In this document: positions 19,527-32,831 of the stretch, piece by piece | How positions within the stretch are numbered: the first letter of the stretch is position 1 | Layout of the letters: every line of letters begins with the position of its first letter | Assembly (NCBI GenBank): GCA_002837195.1 | Contig: KZ478060.1 | Span: forward strand, 95,652 to 159,651 | DNA from: Enterobacterales bacterium CwR94 | GTDB lineage: Bacteria > Pseudomonadota > Gammaproteobacteria > Enterobacterales > Enterobacteriaceae | Reading direction: 5' to 3' | Length of the DNA: 64,000 nucleotides | The notes under the pieces: model-generated | The model's database searches: none | The model's input: the letters and a program-made list of their open reading frames with translations, nothing else | Told to the model about the DNA's origin: nothing | Made by a program: the position numbers and the translations under genes

Positions 19527-20504
19527 TTACACCACGCCTGCGCGCAGCATGTCATGCATATGAACAATGCCGACCAGTTTATCGCCTTCCGCCACCAATA
19601 CAGCAGTAATGTGTTTTGATTCCATCAAATTCAAGGCATCAACGGCCAACATGGTAGGCGCAACGCGGATGCCGCCGCGTGTCATCACCTGCGCAATACT
19701 GGCTTGCTGAATATCAATACCCATGTCAAAGACGCGGCGCAGATCCCCATCGGTGAACAGGCCTTCAATGTGATCTTGTTCGTCACAAATGACCGTCAGA
19801 CCTAAATTCTTACGCGTAATTTCAATCAGAGCATCACGCAGCGAGGCATCCGGTGCGACGCGAGGGATTTCGCTGCCGGTATGCATAATATCGGCGATGC
19901 GTAACAGCAATTTGCGACCCAGCGCGCCGCCAGGGTGTGAAAGCGCGAAATCCTCAGGTGTGAAGCCGCGGGCCTCCAGTAAGGCGACGGCGAGCGCATC
20001 ACCCATCACTAATACTGCGGTGGTACTGCTGGTGGGGGCTAATCCCAGCGGGCAGGCTTCCTGAGGGACATGGACGCACAGATGCACGTCAGAGGCTTTC
20101 GCCATCGCGCTCTCTGGACGACCTGTCATACAGATTAATTTAACATGCAGCCGCTTGAGTACCGGAATCAAGGCCAGAATTTCATCCGATTCCCCGGAGT
20201 TGGAAATGGCTATCACCACATCTTGCGCAGACACCATACCTAAATCACCGTGGCTGGCCTCTCCCGGATGGACAAAAAAGGCTGGCGTGCCCGTGCTGGC
20301 GAAAGTCGCTGCCAGTTTTCTGCCGATGTGTCCTGATTTCCCCATGCCCATGACCACGACTTTGCCGGTGCATAACAACATCATTTGGCAGGCGCGGCTA
20401 AAGTCATCGTTGATGTATTGATCCAGCTGCGCCAAACCTTCACGCTCAATACGCAACACTTCTTTTCCGGCATGTTGGAAATCGAAGTCGGTGTTCTTGG
20501 TCAT
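19527..20504 (-). CDS. kdsD: D-arabinose-5-phosphate isomerase
   Basis: The 325-residue protein has a SIS domain (about 40-180; MGMGKSGHIGRKLAATFAST) and two CBS domains (about 205-325). It interconverts ribulose-5-phosphate and arabinose-5-phosphate at the first step of Kdo synthesis. The start at 20504 (MTKNTDFDFQHAGKEVL) is chosen because AAAGGATT stands just upstream; the frame runs open to 20639 through the end of yrbG, which is not coding in this frame. Confidence 0.97.
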   Translation of the reverse strand: MTKNTDFDFQHAGKEVLRIEREGLAQLDQYINDDFSRACQMMLLCTGKVVVMGMGKSGHIGRKLAATFASTGTPAFFVHPGEASHGDLGMVSAQDVVIAISNSGESDEILALIPVLKRLHVKLICMTGRPESAMAKASDVHLCVHVPQEACPLGLAPTSSTTAVLVMGDALAVALLEARGFTPEDFALSHPGGALGRKLLLRIADIMHTGSEIPRVAPDASLRDALIEITRKNLGLTVICDEQDHIEGLFTDGDLRRVFDMGIDIQQASIAQVMTRGGIRVAPTMLAVDALNLMESKHITAVLVAEGDKLVGIVHMHDMLRAGVV

Positions 20505-20520
20505 CGTGATAATCCTTTCG

Positions 20521-21489
20521 TCAGAGGAGGGCTGAAGGGCTGCTAAATACAAAATAGAGCCAGGCAATGAAGCCACCGACCAGCAGGACACCTGCCAGGC
20601 GGCCAATGCGGCGGCGCCGTTGCAAACACAGTAGGGCAAACAGCGCGCTCACCGCCAGCATGACCCAATAGTCACGCGCAAACGCGTGTCCGTCGATGGC
20701 GCCGGGATTAAACAGTGCGGGCAGGGCGAGCACGATGGCGAGATTAAAAATATTCGCGCCAATCAAATTGCCAATCGCGATGTCATCTTCACCTTTTAAG
20801 GCCCCGGCGATCACGGTCGCTAATTCCGGCAAGCTGGTGCCAATGGCAATCAGCGTCAGGCCAATCACCAGTTCACTAACGCCAAACGCGTCGGCAATTA
20901 CCGTGGCATTATCAATGACCATCCGCGTCGACATGGGTAACAAAATCAAGGCAACGGCCAGCCAGAGAAAGGCGACTGTATTGCCCGTGTCATCCTGAGG
21001 AAGTTCGGCAAGTTGCTCCTTCGTAAAGGAGTCCTGACTGCTGTTGCGCGCGATTTTGATAATAAACAGCAGATAGCCAACGGCTAAGGCAATCAATAAA
21101 ACGCCGTCGTAGCGGCTTAGCACATTATCAAACAGTGTAATGCCACACAGCAGGGTGACCAGCAGCATCAACGGCAGTTCACGGCGGATCAAATTGGAAT
21201 GCACGGTGAGCGGGTGAAGCAACGCCGCGCCTCCCAGAATTAACAGAATATTGGTGATATTCGAGCCGATGGCGGTTCCCACGGCTAAATCGACCTGCCC
21301 GTGAAGCGAGGCGGAAAAAGAAATGATCATCTCCGGCAGAGAAGTGCCGATACTGACAACGGTCATACCAATAATAAGCGGCGGGATGCCGAGGGAACGA
21401 CTCAGAATAGCGGCACTGAACACCAGGCGATCGGCCCCGTAAACCAGTAGGAGGAAACCGATAATCAGCAGTGCGGTTGCTAACAGCAT
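20521..21489 (-). CDS. yrbG: CaCA-family sodium/calcium exchanger-like membrane protein
   Basis: The 322-residue protein is E. coli YrbG-like, with about ten membrane helices and the two inverted alpha repeats of Na+/Ca2+ exchangers, each with a GTSLPE core (VVSIGTSLPEMIISFSASLH and LIAIGTSLPELATVIAGALK). The substrate in enteric bacteria is not established. It is the first gene of the minus-strand block that leads into kdsD and the lpt genes, and it is divergent from mla. Confidence 0.95.
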   Translation of the reverse strand: MLLATALLIIGFLLLVYGADRLVFSAAILSRSLGIPPLIIGMTVVSIGTSLPEMIISFSASLHGQVDLAVGTAIGSNITNILLILGGAALLHPLTVHSNLIRRELPLMLLVTLLCGITLFDNVLSRYDGVLLIALAVGYLLFIIKIARNSSQDSFTKEQLAELPQDDTGNTVAFLWLAVALILLPMSTRMVIDNATVIADAFGVSELVIGLTLIAIGTSLPELATVIAGALKGEDDIAIGNLIGANIFNLAIVLALPALFNPGAIDGHAFARDYWVMLAVSALFALLCLQRRRRIGRLAGVLLVGGFIAWLYFVFSSPSALL

Positions 21490-21710
21490 GAAACATCCTT
21501 TGATCGGGTATACTCGGCGCGCCTACCGGTCTACTCGGCGTATTAATTTTTTATGGCAGTGATTTTGACCGTGTGGCGGCAAAAAGTAAAACGGATGCCA
21601 ACTTTAGCCACGTCTGGCAGGTAAGTTTCTGTAAAGGTATTCAGCCACTGCGGGATCAGGGTACCATCAGCGGTACACTGTTTCGCCTAAATGCTAGCAA
21701 AGGGGATGTT

Positions 21711-22508
21711 ATGAATTTGGTTGAGGTTCGCGGTGTGAGCTTTTCACGCGGTAATCGACCGATTTTCGATGATATTTCGCTCACGGTGCCGAAGGGCAAA
21801 GTAACGGCGATTATGGGGCCGTCGGGAATTGGAAAAACCACGCTGCTTCGCTTGATTGGCGGTCAGTTGCAGCCCGACGCCGGCGAAATTTGGTTCAATG
21901 GTGATAATATTCCCACGCTGTCGCGCGCTAAGCTGTATGAAGCGCGTAAGAAAATGAGCATGCTGTTTCAGTCGGGGGCGCTGTTTACCGATCTCAACGT
22001 GTATGACAACGTGGCCTGGCCTTTACGTGAACACACAACATTGCCGGAGCCGTTATTACACAGCACCGTGATGATGAAACTGGAAGCGGTCGGGTTACGC
22101 GGAGCGGCGAAATTGATGCCTTCAGAGCTTTCAGGCGGTATGGCTCGCCGTGCTGCATTGGCCCGCGCCATTGCCCTGGAACCCGAGCTCATCATGTTTG
22201 ATGAGCCTTTCGTCGGGCAAGATCCCATCACCATGGGGGTATTGGTTAAGCTGATTGACGAACTTAATCACGCATTAGGTTTGACCTGCATCGTGGTTTC
22301 GCACGACGTGCCCGAGGTCTTGAGTATCGCCGATTACGCTTATATTGTGGCGGATCAGAAAATCGTCGCGCAGGGTACGCCAGAAGGGTTACGAGAAAAC
22401 AGCGATCCGCGTGTGCGACAATTTATTAAAGGTATCGCCGATGGACCGGTGCCTTTTCGTTTTCCTGCCGGCGATTATCAGCAGGACATGTTGGGCTTAG
22501 GGAGTTAA
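21711..22508 (+). CDS. mlaF: Mla phospholipid transport ATP-binding protein
   Basis: The 265-residue ATPase shows Walker A (GPSGIGKTT), the signature ELSGGMARRAALARA, and Walker B (LIMFDEPFVGQDP). It powers the MlaFEDB complex that moves phospholipids between the inner membrane and MlaC. The start at 21711 (MNLVEVRGVSFSRGNRPIFD) follows AAAGGGGA; an upstream open stretch to 21573 is not conserved. In the 221-bp gap before it, GTACC-atcagc-GGTAC (21661-21676) is a small dyad of unknown role. Confidence 0.98.
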   Translation: MNLVEVRGVSFSRGNRPIFDDISLTVPKGKVTAIMGPSGIGKTTLLRLIGGQLQPDAGEIWFNGDNIPTLSRAKLYEARKKMSMLFQSGALFTDLNVYDNVAWPLREHTTLPEPLLHSTVMMKLEAVGLRGAAKLMPSELSGGMARRAALARAIALEPELIMFDEPFVGQDPITMGVLVKLIDELNHALGLTCIVVSHDVPEVLSIADYAYIVADQKIVAQGTPEGLRENSDPRVRQFIKGIADGPVPFRFPAGDYQQDMLGLGS

Positions 22509-22514
22509 CCACCA

Positions 22515-23297
22515 ATGGCTATTCGTGCGGTTGCCGCGCTGGGGCGACGGGGGATCAACACTTGTGCGGCATTTGGACGAGCAGGCTTAATGCTTTTTCA
22601 CGCGCTGGTGGGCAAACCGGAGTTTCGTAAGCATTTTCCCCTGTTAATCAAACAACTGTACAGCATCGGCGTGTTATCACTGCTGATTATTGTGGTGTCC
22701 GGATTGTTTATCGGCATGGTGCTGGGTTTGCAAGGCTACCTGGTACTCACCACCTACAGCGCGGAAACCAGCCTGGGCATGTTAGTGGCGCTGTCACTGT
22801 TACGTGAATTAGGCCCTGTGGTCACGGCACTGCTATTTGCCGGTCGTGCAGGTTCAGCATTAACGGCTGAGATTGGTCTCATGAAGGCCACAGAGCAAAT
22901 TTCCAGTATGGAAATGATGGCGGTTGACCCGCTACGGCGCGTGATATCACCGCGTTTCTGGGCCGGATTTATCAGTATGCCTCTGCTGGCGCTGATCTTT
23001 ACCGCCGTGGGTATTATTGGTGGTGCGCTGGTGGGCGTCAGTTGGAAAGGCATTGATAGCGGGTTTTTCTGGTCAGCGATGCAAAGTGCGGTGGATCTAC
23101 GCATGGATATCATCAATTGTGTGATCAAGAGTGCTGTCTTTGCGGTAACCGTGACCTGGATTGCGCTGTTTAATGGCTATGATGCGGTGCCGACTTCAGA
23201 AGGGATAAGCCGTGCAACGACACGGACAGTGGTGCACTCCTCATTGGCGGTGTTGGGACTGGATTTTGTGCTGACGGCACTGATGTTTGGGAATTAA
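22515..23297 (+). CDS. mlaE: Mla phospholipid transport permease
   Basis: The 260-residue membrane protein is the MlaE-type permease, with the family motif [20 protein letters not shown] and about five to six membrane helices. It forms the dimeric channel core with MlaF, MlaB and the MlaD hexamer. It starts 6 bp after mlaF. Confidence 0.98.
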   Translation: MAIRAVAALGRRGINTCAAFGRAGLMLFHALVGKPEFRKHFPLLIKQLYSIGVLSLLIIVVSGLFIGMVLGLQGYLVLTTYSAETSLGMLVALSLLRELGPVVTALLFAGRAGSALTAEIGLMKATEQISSMEMMAVDPLRRVISPRFWAGFISMPLLALIFTAVGIIGGALVGVSWKGIDSGFFWSAMQSAVDLRMDIINCVIKSAVFAVTVTWIALFNGYDAVPTSEGISRATTRTVVHSSLAVLGLDFVLTALMFGN

Positions 23298-23300
23298 GAC

Positions 23301-23837
23301 ATGCAGACAAAAAAGAGTGAAATTTGGGTTGGGATTTTTCTAATGCTGGCTATCTTGGCGGCCATTTTTCTCTGTTTCCGCGTTGCAGATGTCAAATCGT
23401 TGGGAACGAATCCAACCTGGAAACTGTATGCCACCTTTGACAATATCGGTGGCTTAAAAACGGCGTCACCCGTTAAAATTGGTGGTGTTGTCATTGGGCG
23501 CGTAACGGATATTTCTCTCGATCCGAAAAGCTATTTACCTCGCGTGACCATGAATATCGATGAGCAGTACGATCATATCCCGGATACCAGTTCACTCGCC
23601 ATTCGCACATCGGGTCTGCTGGGGGAGCAATATTTGGCGCTGAATGTTGGCTTCGACGATCCCGAAATGGGCACGGCGCTGTTGAAAGACGGTTCAACGT
23701 TACACGACACGAAATCTGCCATGGTGCTGGAAGACCTAATCGGACAGTTCCTGTACAAAAGCGGCAGTGGGGATGATAACAAGGCATCTCAGGAAAGTAC
23801 GCCAGCAACGGCTTCACCGACAGTGCCAGGACCCTAA
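23301..23837 (+). CDS. mlaD: Mla substrate-binding MCE-domain protein
   Basis: The 178-residue protein has one N-terminal membrane helix (about 9-27) and an MCE domain (VKIGGVVIGRVTDISLDP). Six copies form the periplasmic ring through which lipid passes to MlaC. The C-terminal tail is low-complexity (QESTPATASPTVPGP) and a few residues shorter than in E. coli. Confidence 0.98.
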   Translation: MQTKKSEIWVGIFLMLAILAAIFLCFRVADVKSLGTNPTWKLYATFDNIGGLKTASPVKIGGVVIGRVTDISLDPKSYLPRVTMNIDEQYDHIPDTSSLAIRTSGLLGEQYLALNVGFDDPEMGTALLKDGSTLHDTKSAMVLEDLIGQFLYKSGSGDDNKASQESTPATASPTVPGP

Positions 23838-23861
23838 GCGCTGCATACAGAGGAAACAAGA

Positions 23862-24497
23862 ATGTTTAAACGACTCCTTATGATTGCCATGTTGGCGATC
23901 GCCCCAATGGCTGCGCATGCGGCCGACCAAAGTAATCCCTACGCGATGATGAATGAAGCGGCGAAAAAAACCTTCGATCGCCTAAAGACGGAACAGCCGA
24001 AGATCAAACAAGATCCTAACTATCTGCGTGAGATCGTGCGTGAAGAGTTGATGCCGTATGTGCAAATCAAATACGCGGGAGCGCTGGTCTTAGGACGTTA
24101 CTACCGAGAAGCGACCCCCGAACAGCGTGACGCTTATTTCAAGGCGTTTGGAGATTACCTGGCGCAGGCGTATGGTCAGGCACTGGCGTTGTATAACGGA
24201 CAAACTTACCAGATTGCGCCTGAGCAGGCGTTAGGTGACAGCACTATCCTGCCAATCCGCGTCACTATTATTGATCCCAATGGTCGCCCGCCGGTCCGCC
24301 TCGACTTCCAGTGGCGTAAAAATAGCCAAACTGGCCACTGGCAGGCTTATGACATGATTGCTGAGGGGATCAGCATGATCACCACCAAACAGAATGAGTG
24401 GGGTGATTTACTGCGCACCAAAGGCGTGGACGGATTGACGGCGGAACTGACCAAACAGGCCAATCAGCCGATCAAATTGGATCAACAGCCCAAATGA
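23862..24497 (+). CDS. mlaC: periplasmic phospholipid shuttle MlaC
   Basis: The 211-residue protein has a signal peptide ([20 protein letters not shown]) and the Tol-tol/MlaC fold. It carries single phospholipids between the MlaA-OmpC complex and MlaFEDB. mlaB overlaps its end by 4 bp. Confidence 0.98.
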   Translation: MFKRLLMIAMLAIAPMAAHAADQSNPYAMMNEAAKKTFDRLKTEQPKIKQDPNYLREIVREELMPYVQIKYAGALVLGRYYREATPEQRDAYFKAFGDYLAQAYGQALALYNGQTYQIAPEQALGDSTILPIRVTIIDPNGRPPVRLDFQWRKNSQTGHWQAYDMIAEGISMITTKQNEWGDLLRTKGVDGLTAELTKQANQPIKLDQQPK

Positions 24498-24793
24498 GCC
24501 AACGCTTAAGCTGGCAAAACACCGCTACGGTGTTATCTCTGCGTGGAGAGTTAACTGCAGAAACACTGCAGCCACTTTGGCAGCAGAGAAAAGCGCTCGC
24601 CGCAGAGTGTCAGCAGATTGATGTTTCAGAGCTGTCCCGTGTTGATTCGGCAGGCGTTGCGCTACTGTTTCATCTCCAGCAACAAAGTGGCCACGAGAAA
24701 CCTGCGTTGACGGGCGTTACAGATAAACTGCAAACGCTGTTGGATTTGTACAATTTAGCGCCGTTAATGTCACCGTCCTCTGTGAGCCAGTGA
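24494..24793 (+). CDS. mlaB: Mla complex STAS-domain subunit
   Basis: The 99-residue cytoplasmic protein is a STAS domain ([20 protein letters not shown]) that binds MlaF and is needed for stable, active MlaFEDB. It overlaps mlaC by ATGA and ends the mlaFEDCB operon ahead of a terminator. Confidence 0.96.
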   Translation: MSQRLSWQNTATVLSLRGELTAETLQPLWQQRKALAAECQQIDVSELSRVDSAGVALLFHLQQQSGHEKPALTGVTDKLQTLLDLYNLAPLMSPSSVSQ

Positions 24794-24810
24794 TTCGCTC
24801 TATTCACGGC

Positions 24811-24846
24811 AAGCCCCAGCAGGTTATCCCACCGCCGGGGCTTTTT
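24811..24846 (+). terminator. terminator after mlaB
   Basis: AAGCCCC and GGGGCTT pair across a 19-base loop, and the second arm runs into TTTTT. It separates the mla operon from ibaG-murA. Confidence 0.75.
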
Positions 24847-24915
24847 ACGTGTTTAAGATAATGGCAGATTCCACTAAGATGTCTGCCTGATAACATTCAA
24901 CAATGAAGCCGTCCT

Positions 24916-26480
<1,565 letters not shown>

Positions 26481-26500
26481 TCGAGACGATCTTCACCCTG

Positions 26501-26531
26501 TAAAAAAGGCCGGATATCCGGCCTTTTTTTA
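26501..26531. terminator. bidirectional terminator between murA and sfsB
   Basis: AAAAAAGGCCGGATATCCGG followed by CCTTTTTTT is a perfect self-complementary stem with A- and T-runs on both sides. It overlaps the stop codon of sfsB on the minus strand. Confidence 0.9.
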
Positions 26532-26777
26532 TGGTTCACGACAGCGTCTGTCCAGCAATTTGCCGTACTGATCGTAATAGCGACTCGGCCAGATTTCTTT
26601 TGGGTGGACGTGAAGGGCATCACCGACCAGCCATTCCCCTTTTGGCCAGGGGCGTATTAACACGTTGGACAGTGTTGATGAACTCAATCCCGCATTGCGG
26701 GACACCGCGGCCATACTGGTACCACGCTTGCGTAGCTCGGCAATGATATCAGCCGGATGCCAATCATTCTGACGCAT
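26529..26777 (-). CDS. sfsB: SfsB/Nlp-family DNA-binding transcriptional regulator
   Basis: The 82-residue protein matches the helix-turn-helix regulator SfsB (Nlp/Ner family): WHPADIIAELRKRGTSMAAV, then GLSSSTLSNVLIRPWPKGE and the IWPSRYYD motif. It resembles the Ner repressor of phage Mu, and in E. coli multicopy sfsB affects maltose gene expression. The start at 26777 follows CAAGGAGAA; an open stretch to 26852 has no conserved content. The 226 bp between it and ispB hold no other gene. Confidence 0.92.
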   Translation of the reverse strand: MRQNDWHPADIIAELRKRGTSMAAVSRNAGLSSSTLSNVLIRPWPKGEWLVGDALHVHPKEIWPSRYYDQYGKLLDRRCREP

Positions 26778-27003
26778 AAACTTCTCCTTGTTGCTCTGCT
26801 TCCTTAATCCCGACAGGCCAGCCTGGCCTTGTTGCCGGGCCCTTTTTCTCAATACTCAGTGAGAGATAGTGCTTATTTTTAAATGATATATAGCGCAAAT
26901 TTACCAAATAATTCCAGTAAAAGATGGATCTTAACGCAATTTGCTGGCGAAAAAGGGAAGGGGATAAGGCAGGAGAGATGCAGGGGGCACGGTGCCCCCA
27001 GAA

Positions 27004-27975
27004 TCAGAAGTCGCGTTGAACGGACATGTGTGCCAAGGCTTCAAGGGCACTGCGCCAGGGCGATTCCGGTAGCGCGTTCAGTGAAGCAATCGCTTTATCA
27101 GCCTCTTCTTCGGCACGCAGGCGCGTATAGGTTAATGAGCCACATTGTTGCATGGTTTCCAGAACTGGCTCCAATAAATGGCGCCCGTTGCCTTCTTCAA
27201 TTGCGCTACGGATCATCGCGGCTTGCGCGGAGGATCCATGTTTCATGGCATGCAATAACGGCAGCGTGGGTTTGCCCTCACTCAGATCGTCACCCACATT
27301 TTTGCCTAAGGTTTCGCCATCTGCGCTGTAATCAAGCAGATCATCGATCAACTGGAATGCCGTACCAAGGTAACGCCCGTAGTCCTGAAGGGCTTTCTCT
27401 TGCGCCGGAGTCGCCTCTGCCAAAATCGCGGATGCCTGCGCTGCAGCTTCAAACAGACGGGCTGTTTTGCTGTAAATCACATGCATATAGCTCTCTTCAG
27501 TGATGTCGGGATCGTTCACGTTCATCAACTGGAGAACTTCTCCCTCAGCGATCACGTTCACGGCATCAGACATCAGCCCTAATACGCGAAGCGATCCCAG
27601 GCTGGTCATCATCTGAAAAGCACGCGTATAGATAAAATCACCGACCAGCACACTCGCCGCATTACCAAACGCAGCATTGGCCGTGGCTTTACCACGCCGC
27701 ATGTCAGACTCGTCGACGACGTCATCATGTAACAGCGTGGCGGTATGAATAAATTCAATCAGTGCTGCGATGGTCACGTGTTTGTTGCCCTGATATTGCA
27801 GGGTGCGCGCTGCCAACACGGCAATCATGGGACGAATACGTTTTCCGCCGCCACTGATGATGTAGTAACCCAACTGATTGATAAGTGAGACGTCGGAGTT
27901 GAGCTGCTCCAGAATCACGGCATTTACATCGGCCATGTCCTGTGCGGTTAATTCGTTAATCTGTTCTAAGTTCAT
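27004..27975 (-). CDS. ispB: octaprenyl diphosphate synthase
   Basis: The 323-residue trans-prenyltransferase has both aspartate-rich motifs, LLHDDVVDESD and QLIDDLLDY. It makes the C40 side chain of ubiquinone and menaquinone. An in-frame TTG lies four codons upstream; the ATG at 27975 gives the E. coli length and the MNLEQINELTAQDMA start. It is divergent from rplU. Confidence 0.98.
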   Translation of the reverse strand: MNLEQINELTAQDMADVNAVILEQLNSDVSLINQLGYYIISGGGKRIRPMIAVLAARTLQYQGNKHVTIAALIEFIHTATLLHDDVVDESDMRRGKATANAAFGNAASVLVGDFIYTRAFQMMTSLGSLRVLGLMSDAVNVIAEGEVLQLMNVNDPDITEESYMHVIYSKTARLFEAAAQASAILAEATPAQEKALQDYGRYLGTAFQLIDDLLDYSADGETLGKNVGDDLSEGKPTLPLLHAMKHGSSAQAAMIRSAIEEGNGRHLLEPVLETMQQCGSLTYTRLRAEEEADKAIASLNALPESPWRSALEALAHMSVQRDF

Positions 27976-28130
27976 TAGCTTGTTCAACTGTCGCTCTGTT
28001 TACTGCCTGGTAGGGTAACATTGCTGGTTAGGGTCGTCGTCATATCTCTGAGATTGTACTTGAAAAAGCGCACAGTTAAACGCTGACAATCACGCTGCGT
28101 TTTTTTTCTGCAATCCCGTGCAAAGTGCTC

Positions 28131-28159
28131 TTGTCATCGCAAAGGTTTTTGCGTAGAAT
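28131..28159 (+). promoter_or_regulatory. rplU-rpmA promoter
   Basis: TTGTCA (28131-28136) and TAGAAT (28154-28159) are separated by exactly 17 bp. This is one of the best sigma70 matches in the window and lies about 70 bases before rplU. Confidence 0.8.
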
Positions 28160-28230
28160 TCGCGCCCTATTGTGAATATTTATAGCGCCGCCTGACAATG
28201 ATGAAGGCAAGCGCGTTAGCGGAGTTTTAT

Positions 28231-28542
28231 ATGTACGCAGTTTTCCAAAGTGGTGGTAAACAACACCGAGTTAGCGAAGGTCAAACCGTTCGCCTGGAAA
28301 AGCTGGACATCGCAACCGGCGATACCATTGAGTTCGACCAGGTTCTGATGATCGCAAATGGCGAAGATGTTCAAATCGGCGCTCCATTAGTTTCAGGCGG
28401 TGTGATCAAAGCTGAAGTTGTTGCTCACGGTCGTGGCGACAAAATCAAGATTGTTAAGTTCCGTCGTCGTAAGCACCATCGTAAGCAGCAGGGCCACCGT
28501 CAGTGGTTCACTGATGTGAAAATTACTGGCATCAGCGCTTAA
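28231..28542 (+). CDS. rplU: 50S ribosomal protein L21
   Basis: The 103-residue protein begins [20 protein letters not shown] and ends [10 protein letters not shown], as in E. coli L21. The start at 28231 is preferred to an in-frame ATG at 28198 because it follows the SD GCGGAG and matches the family. Confidence 0.99.
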   Translation: MYAVFQSGGKQHRVSEGQTVRLEKLDIATGDTIEFDQVLMIANGEDVQIGAPLVSGGVIKAEVVAHGRGDKIKIVKFRRRKHHRKQQGHRQWFTDVKITGISA

Positions 28543-28555
28543 TTAGGAGATCTGA

Positions 28556-28816
<261 letters not shown>

Positions 28817-28864
28817 TGAGGTTCGAGCCGTGAAGCGAGCGTGAGCCGCTTCCGTCTAACGAAT

Positions 28865-28893
28865 TGAAGCCCCGCTGAATGCGGGGCTTTTTA
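28865..28893 (+). terminator. terminator after rpmA
   Basis: AAGCCCCGC-tgaat-GCGGGGCTT followed by TTT. It ends the ribosomal operon, although yhbE starts only 23 bp later and may be reached by read-through. Confidence 0.85.
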
Positions 28894-28915
28894 CATTCTG
28901 ACTAAGGACAAGGCC

Positions 28916-31070
<2,155 letters not shown>

Positions 31071-31078
31071 TCTGCAGG

Positions 31079-31104
31079 GGCCGGTATCCTTACCGGCCTT
31101 TTTC
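31079..31104 (+). terminator. terminator after obgE
   Basis: GGCCGGTA-tcct-TACCGGCC followed by TTTTTCTTTTTT. pmrB ends on the other strand at 31109, so this also marks a convergent junction. Confidence 0.9.
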
Positions 31105-31108
31105 TTTT

Positions 31109-32167
31109 TTAGCTGAGTGTCGCGGGAAACACGCAACGGGCAATCAGGCCACTGGTTTCCGCTCTGTTGACCAGCTGTAGCTCACCACGATGCAATTGAA
31201 CAATACGTTGCACGATATTTAAACCCAACCCACTGCCACCGTAGCGTTGATCCATGCGCCGAAAAGCCTGCGTTAAATTACTGGCCAACGCCTCATCAAT
31301 GCCTGGGCCTTGATCAATGACGGCAATGTCACTGCCTGCAGGTAAGGCGTGGATTTGCAGAGTGATGCAGCTGCCTTCCGGGGAATAGCGAGAGGCATTT
31401 TCCAACAGATTACGCAGTAACAGACGCAGTAAAATGGCATCCCCTTGAATACCCGCATCGCCCTGGACATGAAGGGTGAGCTGTTGCTGACGCTGCGCAA
31501 CCAACTCCTCGGCCTCTGGCAACAAAGGAGACAGGATATCACGCTGCCATTGGTGTGTTTGATAGTGACCACTGGCCAGGGCTTGTCCAGCCCGCGATAA
31601 CATCAACAACTGTTCCACGACATGCATCAACTGATCAATGCGTTCAGTCAATACGGTGGCCTCGGTGATCCCGCGCGCCGCCAGTAGCTCCAGATGCAGG
31701 CGGATACCGGCCAGTGGCGTACGCAATTCGTGGGCCGCATCGGCGGTAAACAGACGTTCTTGCTGGAGCGTGCGATCTAAGCGACCGAGCAGTTGATTGA
31801 GGGTATTGGTGACCGAAGCCACTTCTTCCATATCAGAGTGTGGTGGCAAGGCAGAAAGGTTATCAGCAGAGCGTTGGCTCAAGCTATGTTGCAGGGTGCG
31901 CAGTGGGCGAATGACCCAACTGATTGCCCAAAACGACAACACCAGGGTAAAAACCAGCATTACCAGGGAAGGCAGGAGCAGTGACGCAATGGCCTCCCGA
32001 ATTTCGTTTTCAACATGTTCATTGCGTGCTTTCGCACTCAAGGTTTCATTCACCAGGAAACCGATCTGCTCCTGACTTTCATGCCACAGCCAAAAGACGC
32101 TCATCAACTGGCAGGTGAGCAGAATTAAGGCCAGCATCAGTATCAATCGCCAGCGCATACTGTTCAT
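31109..32167 (-). CDS. pmrB: PmrB (BasS) sensor histidine kinase
   Basis: The 352-residue kinase has two membrane helices (about 8-28 and 63-85) flanking a short periplasmic loop. The loop carries HESQEQI and EIREAI: E30xxE33 and E55xxE58, spaced exactly as the Fe(III)-binding ExxE pairs of Salmonella PmrB. A HAMP segment, the phosphorylated His146 (FTADAAHELRTPLAG) and an HATPase domain (RNLLENASRYSP) follow. It activates PmrA in response to ferric iron, aluminium or low pH to modify lipid A. Its ATG overlaps the pmrA TGA by one base. In E. coli K-12 this pair lies elsewhere, beside eptA. Confidence 0.9.
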   Translation of the reverse strand: MNSMRWRLILMLALILLTCQLMSVFWLWHESQEQIGFLVNETLSAKARNEHVENEIREAIASLLLPSLVMLVFTLVLSFWAISWVIRPLRTLQHSLSQRSADNLSALPPHSDMEEVASVTNTLNQLLGRLDRTLQQERLFTADAAHELRTPLAGIRLHLELLAARGITEATVLTERIDQLMHVVEQLLMLSRAGQALASGHYQTHQWQRDILSPLLPEAEELVAQRQQQLTLHVQGDAGIQGDAILLRLLLRNLLENASRYSPEGSCITLQIHALPAGSDIAVIDQGPGIDEALASNLTQAFRRMDQRYGGSGLGLNIVQRIVQLHRGELQLVNRAETSGLIARCVFPATLS

Positions 32168-32826
32168 CAGGCGGATTCCAATCGATAGCCTACGCCGCGC
32201 ACGGTTTTAATGCGGTCTTTTCCCAGCTTACGCCGCAAATTATGAACATGAACTTCAAGCGTGTTTGAGGCGTTATCATCCTGCCAGCTGTAAAGGTCTT
32301 GCAGGAGTGTTTCACGGTGAACGGTTTGACCAACGCGCATGATTAATCGACTAAGCAGAGCGAACTCTTTAGGCGTGATTTCAACCGGTTGTTCTTCCAG
32401 CCACACCTGCTGCGAGGAGAGATCGAGGCGGATATTTCCTTCAACCAGTGTGTTATCACTTTTCCCCTGATAGCGACGAATCAGCGCACGGCAGCGCGCT
32501 TTTAGCTCTGCCAGCGCAAAAGGTTTCACCAAATAATCGTCGGCCCCTGCGTCGAGCCCCGTAACGCGGTCTTGTAATGCATCACGGGCGGTGAGGATCA
32601 GGACGGGAATATCAATCTGGTTTTTTCGCCACTCGCGTAGAAGCGCATTGCCATCGCGATCGGGAAGACCGAGATCTAAAACAATCAGGCTGTAATGGCC
32701 GCTTTGCTGAAACGCCATCGCGTCTTTCGCATTTGCGGCGCAATCCACAGCATAGCCTTCGCTCATCAGTGCAGTGGCGAGGCCTTGCTGTAGCAATGTG
32801 TCATCTTCGACGATCAGCAGTTTCAT
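32167..32826 (-). CDS. pmrA: PmrA (BasR) response regulator
   Basis: The 219-residue OmpR-type regulator has the phosphoacceptor Asp51 (LIVLDLGLPD), Lys of YLVKPFALAEL, and a winged-helix C-terminal domain ending KTVRGVGYRLE. It is paired with PmrB directly downstream and starts 5 bp after dacB, so dacB-pmrA-pmrB may be one transcript. I did not find an obvious PmrA box inside the window. Confidence 0.92.
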   Translation of the reverse strand: MKLLIVEDDTLLQQGLATALMSEGYAVDCAANAKDAMAFQQSGHYSLIVLDLGLPDRDGNALLREWRKNQIDIPVLILTARDALQDRVTGLDAGADDYLVKPFALAELKARCRALIRRYQGKSDNTLVEGNIRLDLSSQQVWLEEQPVEITPKEFALLSRLIMRVGQTVHRETLLQDLYSWQDDNASNTLEVHVHNLRRKLGKDRIKTVRGVGYRLESA

Positions 32827-32831
32827 TGTGC

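Noticed and set aside
20505..20639. 45-codon N-terminal extension of kdsD
   Set aside because: It overlaps the end of yrbG on the same strand, and the SD just before 20504 supports the shorter form.
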